Shown here one piece after another: positions 33,193-42,900 of a DNA stretch of 64,000 nucleotides (position 1 is its first letter; each line of letters starts with the position of its first letter). The stretch is from RPQJ01 sp963732375 (GTDB taxonomy: Bacteria; Pseudomonadota; Gammaproteobacteria; Steroidobacterales; Steroidobacteraceae): NCBI GenBank assembly GCA_963732375.1, contig CAVSZE010000008.1, positions 1 to 64,000 of the forward strand. The letters run 5' to 3'. Below the pieces are notes generated by a model. That model made no database searches. It had not been told where the DNA came from and worked only from the letters and a program-made list of their open reading frames with translations. The position numbers were made by a program, and so were the translations under genes.

Positions 33193-35298
33193 ATGAATAT
33201 CGAAGTTCTCCGGCTACGGATCATTGCGGTGGTGGCAAGTGCGGCGGTGATGGCTGTCAGCGCCGCGGCCCTGGCGGATCCGCCGTCGCGCGTCGCTCGT
33301 CTGGGCTACACGACCGGCCCGGTAAGCTTTTCACCAGCGGGCGAGAATGACTGGTTCGATGCGGTGATCAACCGGCCTCTCACCAGCGGCGACCGGCTCT
33401 GGGTGGATGAAGGCGCCCGGGCCGAACTCCAGGTGGGCGGAGCCATGATTCGGATGGACGCCGGTACCGGTGCGTCCATTCTGAACATGGACGACCAAAT
33501 CGCCCAGCTGCAGCTCACGCAGGGCAGGTTGAATGTGCGTGTGCTTCGCCTGGAGCCCAGGCAGGTGTTCGAAGTCGACACGCCCAATCTCGCCTTCACG
33601 CCGCGACAACCGGGTGAATACCGGATCGATGTGGACCCCGACGGCAGTGCGACGACAATCGTCGTGCGCAGCGGGCAGGGAGAAGCCTACGGCGAACGTG
33701 CGGCCTACGTGATCGACTCACGGCAGTCCTATCGCTTCATGGGTACCGGACTGCGCGCCTACGATTACTTCGATGCGCCGCAGTTTGACGACTTCGATCG
33801 CTGGTCGCGCAACCGTGACCAAATGTATGAAAACTCGAGTTCCGCGCGTTACGTTTCGCAGGACGTCATCGGCTACCAGGACCTGGATGCGAATGGCACC
33901 TGGCGGGTCAATGCGACTTTCGGCAACGTCTGGGTCCCGAATCGCGTGGCCGCCGGTTGGGCGCCGTACCGCGATGGACACTGGGCGTGGATCGACCCCT
34001 GGGGTTGGACGTGGATAGATGACGCCCCCTGGGGTTTCGCCGTGTCGCATTATGGCCGCTGGACGAATTTCGGCGGAACCTGGGGCTGGGTGCCCGGACC
34101 GATTCGTGCCCGCACGTACTATGCCCCGGCATTGGTCGTTTTCCTGGGCGGCAGCAACTTCCGGCTCCAGGGTTCCCACGGCAACGTCGGTGGAATCGCG
34201 TGGTTCCCGCTGGGGCCACGCGACGTCTATCGGCCGTCCTACCCGGTGAGCCGGCAGTATTTCCAGGACATAAACCGCAGCAATACGGTGATCAACAACA
34301 CCGTCATCAACAACTATTACAATAATACGAACGCGACCAACAATGTGTATGTCAACCGGCAGGTGCCCGGAGCCGTGGTCGCCGTACCGAGGACGGCGTT
34401 CGAACAATCGCAGCCGGTGGCCAGAGCAATGGTTCGCGTTTCCACGCAGTCGATCGCCAGTGAGCCGGTGGAATTCGCGCCGCGCGTGGCTCCGACGGAA
34501 CGGAGTGTGCGTGGTGCGGCTTCCCGGCACGACAAGCCGCCGCCGCCCCGCGTGTTCGAGCGGCCAGTCGTCGCCCGCACCGCACCGCCGCCGGCGCATG
34601 TCGGATTCGCGGCTCAACAGCCGCAACTCCAGGCAAACCCTGGCATGCCGCTCGACGATAGTGCGCGCAGACAACTGAAGCGAAGTGCTGCCGCGCCCGC
34701 GCCGGTAGTCAACGTGATTGCGAAGGCGCCCGAAGCACCACCGTCCGCGCTTCCGCCGCCGCCAGCACAAGCGCCCGAGCAGCGCGGCAAGTCCGCTCAA
34801 CAGGGCAAGGCCGCGGCGCAACCGGGAAAGAGCGATCAGCGTGGACAGCCTGTCACTGCGACGCCGCCGACGCCACGGGATACGGCGCCACCTGTCAAGG
34901 CTGCATCACCACCGCAACACTCCACTGGGCCGCAGGTTGCGACGCCACCGGTTCATGCTCCCTCACCACCGCAACGCTCGACCGAGCCGCAGGTTGTACC
35001 GTCGAGGCAAGCCACGGTGCCGCCAGTGCCGCCCGTGCCGCCAGAGCAGCAGCACGGCAAGTCAAGCCAACAGGACAAGGGCGGGCAGCACGGAAAACCG
35101 GTCAACCCGACGCCGGCGGCACCGCAGGTTGCGGCACCAGCTATCGAAGCCACTCCGCCGCCGCAGGGCACCGTCCCGGCATCGGCGGCACCGCAACCGG
35201 CCACGCCCGAGCCGGTGCCCGCCACAGGCAAGAAGAAGGACAAGAAGAAGGCGGTTGACGAACCGACGCCCGAGGAAGACGGCACTCAGAAACAGTAG
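33193..35298 (+). CDS. FecR-domain/DUF6600 exported protein with Pro-rich tail
   Basis: A 701-residue exported protein. Signal peptide (I-A-V-V-A-S-A-A-V-M-A-V-S-A-A-A-L-A), then a FecR-like beta domain (about 45-190: G-D-R-L-W-V-D-E-G-A-R-A-E-L-Q-V-G-G), then an aromatic DUF6600-type block (about 225-340: W-A-P-Y-R-D-G-H-W-A-W-I-D-P-W-G-W-T-W), an Asn-rich stretch, and a long low-complexity Pro/Gln/Lys tail. FecR domains sense or transmit envelope signals; the tail may span the periplasm or bind the wall. G-G-A-A-G-G-G-A-A-G precedes the ATG at 33193. No sigma factor gene accompanies it. Confidence 0.8.
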   Translation: MNIEVLRLRIIAVVASAAVMAVSAAALADPPSRVARLGYTTGPVSFSPAGENDWFDAVINRPLTSGDRLWVDEGARAELQVGGAMIRMDAGTGASILNMDDQIAQLQLTQGRLNVRVLRLEPRQVFEVDTPNLAFTPRQPGEYRIDVDPDGSATTIVVRSGQGEAYGERAAYVIDSRQSYRFMGTGLRAYDYFDAPQFDDFDRWSRNRDQMYENSSSARYVSQDVIGYQDLDANGTWRVNATFGNVWVPNRVAAGWAPYRDGHWAWIDPWGWTWIDDAPWGFAVSHYGRWTNFGGTWGWVPGPIRARTYYAPALVVFLGGSNFRLQGSHGNVGGIAWFPLGPRDVYRPSYPVSRQYFQDINRSNTVINNTVINNYYNNTNATNNVYVNRQVPGAVVAVPRTAFEQSQPVARAMVRVSTQSIASEPVEFAPRVAPTERSVRGAASRHDKPPPPRVFERPVVARTAPPPAHVGFAAQQPQLQANPGMPLDDSARRQLKRSAAAPAPVVNVIAKAPEAPPSALPPPPAQAPEQRGKSAQQGKAAAQPGKSDQRGQPVTATPPTPRDTAPPVKAASPPQHSTGPQVATPPVHAPSPPQRSTEPQVVPSRQATVPPVPPVPPEQQHGKSSQQDKGGQHGKPVNPTPAAPQVAAPAIEATPPPQGTVPASAAPQPATPEPVPATGKKKDKKKAVDEPTPEEDGTQKQ

Positions 35299-35416
35299 CA
35301 TTCCCGCGGGCCGGGGACCTTCAACTGAACAAGGGGCCGGTGCGTGCGCATCGGCCTCCGGCAATGAGAGCGGTGGATATCTGTCACGGGCGCTGAATCG
35401 AACGCCGAACCTCGGT

Positions 35417-36616
35417 TCAATCTCCGAGCAGTTCGGCCAGCGGTTGCAACTGCTTCACGTGCTGCGATACGACTTTTGCGATGACGATGAGAGGGACGCT
35501 GAGCAGCATTCCCCAGACACCCCACAGCCAGCCCCAGAACAGCAGCGAAATGAACACGGCTGCCGGGTTCATGCTGGCGATGCGGCCGGTCATCCAGGTG
35601 GTCAGCAGGGTTCCGACGGCTGTCGCGATCGCCAGTGACGCGCCGGCAACAAGCAGCGCCATTGGGACGGACTCGAATTGCATGAACGCAGCGAGCCCCG
35701 TTGCGACGGCTGTTGCTGCCGGGCCGAGGTACGGGACGACGTGCAGCAGGCCCGCAACCACCGCCCAGGCCCCGGCGTTGTCGAGGCCGATCCAGCGAAA
35801 CGCGATCCAGCTGAGCAGGCCGACCAGCAGGTTGGTCGTCAGGAACATGAGCATGAACTTCTGGATCGAGCCGTTGATGTCGTCGAGTATGTGAACGGCG
35901 ATCTTCATTCGGGACAGTGACGGACCCACGATTCGAACCAGCTTCCGCCTGAATGTGTCGCCGCCGAGCAGCAGGAAAAAGACCAGGAAGGCGACCGCCG
36001 CCGCCTGTGCCATCGCGCCGACGGCGCCCATCGAGGTCTTCCACAGGAAGTCGTTGAGCTTGAAGCTTGGCTTGTCCACGATGACGTGGGTGGCCGCCTG
36101 ATGCGGATCGGCGCCGGCAGCCTGCGACGTCGCTTTCTCCACCTTGGTGGCGGCATCCTGGATCGTTTTCAGGTTGCCGACCCGACTAAGCTGCATGCGT
36201 GACGTCCCCGCCGCGAACTGGGTCGCCGCCTCGGGGGCCTGGTCGATGATGGTCTGTACCTGTCCGCGCAACGAATAGGCGCCAAGGAACATTCCGCCGA
36301 TCACGCTCCCCATCACGATGGCGGTGCCTATGCTGCGGGGTATCCGCACCACTTCCAACCAGGCAACCAGCGGCGTCAGCGCGTAGGAAATGACGATGCC
36401 GAGCATCAGTGGCACCAGCAAGCTTTGCGCCCAGGACAGGAACGCGACGCACGCGAGCGTCGCAAGGACCAGCAGCGGCAGGTTTCTCGCTGCCAGCGGC
36501 GGCCGTGATGCAGGAAGCTCGACGAGCGATGCATCGACGGTCGCGGATCCCGAAGGCTCCGCGGCGTGCGTGGAGTCGGCGTCGCCGCTAGCGGTTGGAA
36601 TGGCAGCGGTGGTCAC
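35417..36616 (-). CDS. AI-2E family transporter (PerM/YdiK type)
   Basis: A 399-residue membrane protein with about eight helices: L-P-L-L-V-L-A-T-L-A-C-V-A-F-L-S-W-A near the start, an internal soluble region (about 115-190), and V-V-P-Y-L-G-P-A-A-T-A-V in the later half, a hallmark of the AI-2E/PerM family. Members export small molecules or ions; some handle autoinducer-2, others Na+/H+ exchange. No quorum-sensing genes are nearby. A DUF3309 gene lies 42 bp upstream in the same direction. Confidence 0.87.
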   Translation of the reverse strand: MTTAAIPTASGDADSTHAAEPSGSATVDASLVELPASRPPLAARNLPLLVLATLACVAFLSWAQSLLVPLMLGIVISYALTPLVAWLEVVRIPRSIGTAIVMGSVIGGMFLGAYSLRGQVQTIIDQAPEAATQFAAGTSRMQLSRVGNLKTIQDAATKVEKATSQAAGADPHQAATHVIVDKPSFKLNDFLWKTSMGAVGAMAQAAAVAFLVFFLLLGGDTFRRKLVRIVGPSLSRMKIAVHILDDINGSIQKFMLMFLTTNLLVGLLSWIAFRWIGLDNAGAWAVVAGLLHVVPYLGPAATAVATGLAAFMQFESVPMALLVAGASLAIATAVGTLLTTWMTGRIASMNPAAVFISLLFWGWLWGVWGMLLSVPLIVIAKVVSQHVKQLQPLAELLGD

Positions 36617-36658
36617 GGCCCACGACTTGAAGACGGGGTTCTTCGCGCGGGCGGCCTG

Positions 36659-36817
36659 TCACAGTCGTCCAAGCAGGAATAACACGAGGACGATGACGAG
36701 CAATACCCCTACGATTCCGCTCGGGCCGTAACCCCAGTTGCGCGCGTGCGGCCATGCAGGCAGAACGCCCAGGAGCGCGAGGACGAGAATGATCAACAGA
36801 ATGGTACCGATACCCAT
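36659..36817 (-). CDS. DUF3309 small membrane protein
   Basis: A 52-residue protein: helix G-T-I-L-L-I-I-L-V-L-A-L-L-G-V-L-P, the central P-H-A-R-N-W-G-Y-G-P-S-G signature, and helix V-G-V-L-L-V-I-V-L-V-L-F-L-L-G. This is the DUF3309 pattern, widespread in proteobacteria, function unknown. A-A-G-G-A-G-A lies before the ATG at 36815-36817. A regulatory palindrome lies about 92 bp upstream. Confidence 0.88.
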   Translation of the reverse strand: MGIGTILLIILVLALLGVLPAWPHARNWGYGPSGIVGVLLVIVLVLFLLGRL

Positions 36818-36909
36818 GTCGTTCTCCTTCGATGGTCATGACCGCCGTGGTGCCGGCGGCCGCGGTGGCACATTGCCTCTGGACGGTACGGGCGCTGCGT
36901 GGCGTGGTC

Positions 36910-36925
36910 TGTACGCCAACGCACT
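36910..36925. promoter_or_regulatory. Crp/Fnr-type palindrome, site 4
   Basis: TGTACGC-CA-ACGCACT, 92 bp upstream of the DUF3309 start. Confidence 0.5.
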
Positions 36926-36943
36926 GATCAGGATCATGCCGAG

Positions 36944-39900
36944 TCAGCTCCGCGTCATGCCGAGAACCAGTCGCACGTGATGAGCACGGCCGTCGTTGAC
37001 CAGTGCAATGACCACCGGACCCTCGACCAGCGTCTGGCCGTCGAGCTCCGCGTGGGCGATTCCCTGGCTGATGCGTTGCGGGTTCTCGACCACGATCGTG
37101 TAGGTGGTGTCGTGATGCCTGAAGATGATCTCGAATCCAGGCCAGTCGTCAGGAATGCAGGGTGCAAGGTGCAGGAAGCCGCCCTGTAGTCGAAACCCGA
37201 GGATCCACTCGAGTCCCGCCCGGTACATCCAGCCCGCCGAGCCCGTGTACCAGGTCCAGCCGCCGCGTCCCACATGAGGCGCCACGGAGTAGACATCGGC
37301 CGCTACGACATACGGCTCGACCTTGTAGCGATGCACGTCGGCCCGCGTCAGGGTGCGATTTACCGGATTCAGCATCGAGAACAAGTCCATCGCCCTGCCA
37401 GCCTGTCCGAGTTCGGCGAATGCAATCACCGACCAGGCTGCCGCATGCGTGTACTGGCCGCCGTTCTCGCGGATGCCGGGTGGGTAGCCCCTCACGTAGC
37501 CAGGGTCGACTGTCGACTGGTCGAAGGGTGGGGTGAACAGCAACGCGAGGCCCGCGTCGCGCTGGATCAGCAGCCGGTCCGCTTCCGCCATTGCACGGGC
37601 TGCTCGTTCCGGATTCGCTGCGCCGGAGATGACGCTCCAGGACTGGGCAATGGAATCGATCTGGCATTCGTCGCTGGAAGCGGATCCCAGTGGCGTCCCG
37701 TCATCGAAGTAGCCACGCCGATACCAGTCGCCATCCCAGGCCTGGTTGTCGAGTGACTCGCCCAGCGCCGCGGCGTGAGCCAGCCAGCGCGCGGCACGGG
37801 ATTCCTCCCCGCGTGCCTGCGCCAGCGGCGCGAAAGCATCGAGCGTCGCATACAGGAACCAGCCGAGCCAGGTGCTCTCGCCGCGCCCGGCTTCGCCCAC
37901 CCGATTCATGCCGTCGTTCCAGTCGCCGGTCCCGATGAGCGGCAGGCCATGCGCGCCGACGGCGAGGCTCTGGTCCAGCGCGCGCGCGCAGTGCTCGTAA
38001 AGGGAAGCCGACTCATCGGCGATGGAGGGCTGGAAGTACGAATCGTGTTCGCCGGGCCGCAGGGCCTGGCCTTCGATGAACGGGACGATTGCGTCGAGCA
38101 CCGCGACGTCACCCGTGGTTGCAACGTAGCCCTGCACCGCGTGCGCGAGCCAGGCACGATCGTCGGAGATTCGCGTGCGAACGCCCTGGCCCGTAGCCGG
38201 AAGCCACCAGTGCTGCACGTCGCCTTCGGTGAACTGCCGGCCGGCGGCGCGCAGCAGGTGCTCGCGCGCGACTGCGGGCTGCGAGACGGCCAGCGCCATC
38301 GCGTCCTGGAGTTGATCGCGGAAGCCGTACGCGCCGCTGGCCTGGTAGAACGCCGATCGCGCCCACATGCGACAGGCAAGCGACTGGTAGAGCATCCATC
38401 GGTTGAGCATGACGTCCATCGAGCGGACCGGGGTATTCACCTGGACGATGCCGAGCGTCTTGTCCCAGTACGCGCCCACGTCGCGGAAGACCGCTCCGAG
38501 GTCCGCGGCGCGGTAGCGCTCGATCAGCGCCTGTGCACCGGCGGTATCGGCCGCCTGCCCGAGCAGGACGACGACCTCGGTGGTGTCGCCGGGGGCGAGC
38601 CGAATGTGCGCACGAAGGGCACCGCACGGATCGAAGCCTGCACCTGTCTGCTGCGAAAGAGGGTTCGTCCCGCGCATCGCTGCCGGGTCCGCGAGCGTCC
38701 CGTGCGGACCGAGGAATTCGCGCCGGTTCCCGGTCCACTGCGTCTGGCGGCCGGCCAGGTCCGCGAAAGCCACTCGCGTCCCGAATCCGGAATTGTATGG
38801 ATTCTGCGCGAACATCGCGCCCGTCCGCGCGTCCATCTCTGTATCGATGAAGGGTGCAGCGTCCGAGCGCGACGAGCCGAGCACCCATTCCACGTAAGCG
38901 GTGACCGAAAGCAGGCGCGTACGCGCGGAAGTGTTTCGAATCGTCAGGCGCGAGATCTTGATGGGGTCCTCGAGCGGGACATACATCAGCAGGTCGAGCG
39001 CGACGCCGCGCGACTCGTGCTCGAACCGGCTGTATCCCTGGCCATGTCGCGCCGAGTAGAAAGCGGCACGGTCGTGAATCGGGGCCGCGGTCGGTCCCCA
39101 CACCTCGCCGGTGTCCTCGTCGCGCAGGTAGATTGCTTCCCCCGGGCGATCGGTGACGGGATCGTTCGACCAGGGCGTGATCTGGTTCTCGCGACTGTTC
39201 TGCGACCACGTGAAGCCGCTGCCTTCCGCGGCCACCTGGAACCCGAACGCCGGATTGGCGACGACGTTGATCCACGGCGCAGGAGTCGATTGCCCGGGCG
39301 CGAGCAGCGCGACGTACTCGGTGCCGTGCGCCGCAAATCCCCCGAGACCGTTGAAGAACTCGAGTTCATCCGGCGCAGGCCCGGCCACCAGGTATTCGGC
39401 AGGCGGGGCCCGGCGCGGTGCGCGCGTCCTGCGCTGGACGACCGGCGTGCGCGCGCGATCGAGCTGGTCCGACAGGCTGCCCCGCTGCGCAGCCAGCACG
39501 ACGCGGGCCACCGAGAAGAGGGCCGCGCGCGTCGCAGCCGGGATGAGGTCGGTGCGCAGGATGAAGACCGAGCCACGTGCGTCGTCCGCCACTATCTGGC
39601 CGCGCGACCTGCTCGTGCGATGCAGCGCCTCCAGGGCGACCTGCAGGTCCTGGATGTACGACGAGGCTCGTTCGTTCAGGATCACGAGGTCGACCGCCAG
39701 CTGCTTCATCCGCCAGTATTCGTGAGCCTGCAGCAGCTGGCGTGCGATCGCGAGGTCGTCGATGTCGTCGATCCGCAGCAATACGATGGGAAGGTCGCCG
39801 GAAATTCCCTGGCCCCAGAGTGCCGCCGGGCCGCAGCTGCCGCGTCGGATCGCGTCCGAGGACGGCCTCAGCGAGGCGTTGGCGAACAGTACGTGCCCCG

Positions 39901-42900
39901 CCAGTCGCTGGAACAGCCCGGCCTCGGTTGAGGTGATGCCGAGGTGCCGGAGTTGAACCTGCGCCTGCGTCCAGGCGAGCGTGCTCGCGCGCACGAAGGC
40001 ATTGGCGTCGTGGTGCTTCTCCAGCAGGTCGAGCGCCTGCTGGCGGGTGCGCGCCGCGACGGTCCAGAAGGCGATACGGGCCGTCGCGCCGGCGGGCACG
40101 CGCAACCGGCAGCGCAGCGCAAAGACAGGGTCGAGCACGGTGCCGACTGTGTTCGAAAGTCGCCGGTCGTCCGCGAGCGCGATTGCGTCGCGGATCTCGC
40201 GCCCCCGGCCGAGGAATCGCGCCCGGTCGGTCTCGATCTCGACCGGACCGAGCGCCTCCCCTTCGACGATTGCCTGGTGACCCGCCCACACACGCGGCTC
40301 GTCGGGCGAACGCGGACGGCGCATCGCCAGGATTGCGCCGAGCCTGGCCACGTACTCCGTCTGGACGAAGAGCTTCGAGAACGCCTGGTGCGCGGCATCC
40401 GCGGCAGGCGGCGCCAGCACCAGTTCGCAATAGGAGGTCACTTCGATGTCCCGCACACGATTGCCGCTGTTGGTGATCGAGAGACGGCGCACCTCGGCGT
40501 CGTCCTCGGGCGACACGACGACTTCGAGCAGTGTCGCGATTCCCTGCTCGGTGCGCGCAATCTCGGCGCGGTCCTCGGAGAAACATGCCACGTAGCGGTC
40601 GGGCTCGGTGCCGCACGGCTGGTGACCGGCCGACCACACGCGGCCGCTTTCCACGTCGCGCAGGAACAGGTAGCTGCCCGAGTCGTCGCGGGAAGGATCC
40701 TCGCGCCAGCGAGTGATGCCGAGGCCGCGCCAGCGGCTGTACCCGGATCCCGCGGCTGTCAGCATTACCGAATAGCGGCCGTTGGAGAGCAGGTGGGCCT
40801 GTGGCGTCCCGTCAAGCGCCGAATACAGCCGGCGTACCTTCGGGAACGGCAGGTCGCCGATTCGCGCTGCCGTCTGCACTTCCTCCGCCCTCGGGTGCGC
40901 CACGGAGACGTCGCGCGGCGTGCGCTCCTGCAGAAGCAACTCAGTCGCCTGCACCTGCGGTTCCGCGTGGAAGCGATCGCGCATGATCCCGCCCAGCAGC
41001 ACGTTGGCGATGGCGACCACGGTCATGCCCTGGTGGTGGGCCATGTACGCCCGCACGATGGCAAATTCGGCCCCGTCCCGCAGACGACTTCGCGTGTAGT
41101 CGAGCGCTTCGTAGTAGCCGTAGCGCCCGAGCGCCCCGATTGACGCGAGTCGCGCGAGATTGGCGGCCGCTCGCGCGGGATCGACCATCGCCGCCAGCGC
41201 CGTCGCGTAAGGCGCCACGACGGCGTGCTCACTCAAGCCTCGCTTGAGTCCCAGGCCGGGCACGCCGAAGTTGGAATACTGGTAGGTGAGTTCCAGGTCG
41301 CGCGCGTTGTAGGCGGACTCGGAGACGCCCCAGGGGATGCCGAGCGTGTCGCCGTAGTCGACCTGGCGTTTCACGATCAGGTGGTTGGTCTGCGCAAGGA
41401 GGCTTCCGGCGGGCGCGCGCATCACCAGGGACGGCATCAGGTACTCGAACATCGACCCGGACCACGAGATCAGCGCTGCGCCGTGCCGGATGGCCGTGAC
41501 CGGCCGCCCCAGTCGGAACCAGTGCCTCGTGGCGACGTCACCCTTGGCGATGGCGAAGAAACTCGCCAGCCGCGCCTCGGAAGCGAGCAGGTCATAGCAA
41601 CTCGGGTCCAGTGTGCCGTCAACGGCGCGGTACCCGATCGAAAGCAGCCTGCGCTGCGGGTCTACCAGGAAGCCGAACTCCATCGCGGCGGCGAGGTTTC
41701 TCGCGGTTGTCTCCAACTCTTCCAGGCGCCGTGCAAGGATCCGCGCTGCGCCTTGCGTCTGCATGAAGTCACGACGCCAGCCCTGAATGGATCGCAACAT
41801 TGCCTCCGACCAGAAGAGCAAATCGCCGCAGCCTTCATCCGATCCTCTGGGCGCGATGGGCCGGATGATCGCCACGAGTTGGACGGCGTGACCTGTAAGC
41901 GCCTGCAACTTGTCCGCGAGGCCGGCATCGGATACGTCGATGCTTCGCAAACCAACATCGATCGCCTCGATCCGCTCCTCGAACCCGGGCCAGTCGATAC
42001 GTTGGTCGGATGGACCGGCCGGAAGGGCGCGCTTCGCGTCGCGCAGCAGCAGCAACGAGTCGCGGACGCCGACTGCGGCGATCCGGTGCGCCACGGGTTG
42101 GGTCATCCAATCACGGGCGGCATTGGCCACGGTGACCAGGTGCGCAGCGAGGTTGCCGCTGTCGACCGTGGATACATAGCGCGGCTCGAGCGGCCGGAGG
42201 TCGCCGGTGTCGTACCAGTTGTAGAAATGGCCGCGGAACCGCTGCAGCCGGTCGAGGACCGCGAAGGTCGCTTCCAGTCGCTCTAGGGTGTCAATCGTGC
42301 CGGCCCAGCCGAGGTCGCGTGAGCTGACGGCGGCGAGCAGGTACAGGCCGATATTCGTAGGCGAAGTTCGGTGCGCCACGACTGGATTTGGATCCTCCTG
42401 GAAGTTGTCCGGCGGCAGTTGGTTGTCTGCGGTAGTGACGAACGTCTCGAAGTACCGCCACGTGCGGCGCGCGATCAGGCGCAGCGCATGCGCATCGGCA
42501 ACGCCGACCGGGAACTCCTTGTCCGCGCTCGGGGCGCGACTGATCCAGAGCGCGATGGCAGGGGAGGCGATCCACAGCAGCGCGAACGGGACCGCGATCC
42601 ACGCCGCGCCGCTTCCGACAAAATACGCCGCGAGCGCGGCCGCGACCGTCGCGGCGACGCCGCCTGCCATCGTGCGGTAGAAGCCCGCGATGTCCGGCCT
42701 CTCGCTCAGCGACGCCTGTGCTGCGGTCACCCACTCCAGCAGGTCGCGGTGACTGACGAAGAGACGATAAAGCGTCCGGCCAATCGCGTCCGCCATCAGC
42801 CACGCCTGGTGCGGGAGGAAGGTGACCTGGAAGGCGGTCTGTCGTGCGGCGAGCCACAGGTCCTTGCCGAGCGCCCGGGTGTGGCTCCGCGCGGAGATGC

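Noticed and set aside
39944..41143. Long plus-strand frames opposite ndvB, also at 37775-39931 and 42371-43459
   Set aside because: Low-complexity Arg/Ala translations without domain signals; ndvB is intact on the other strand.
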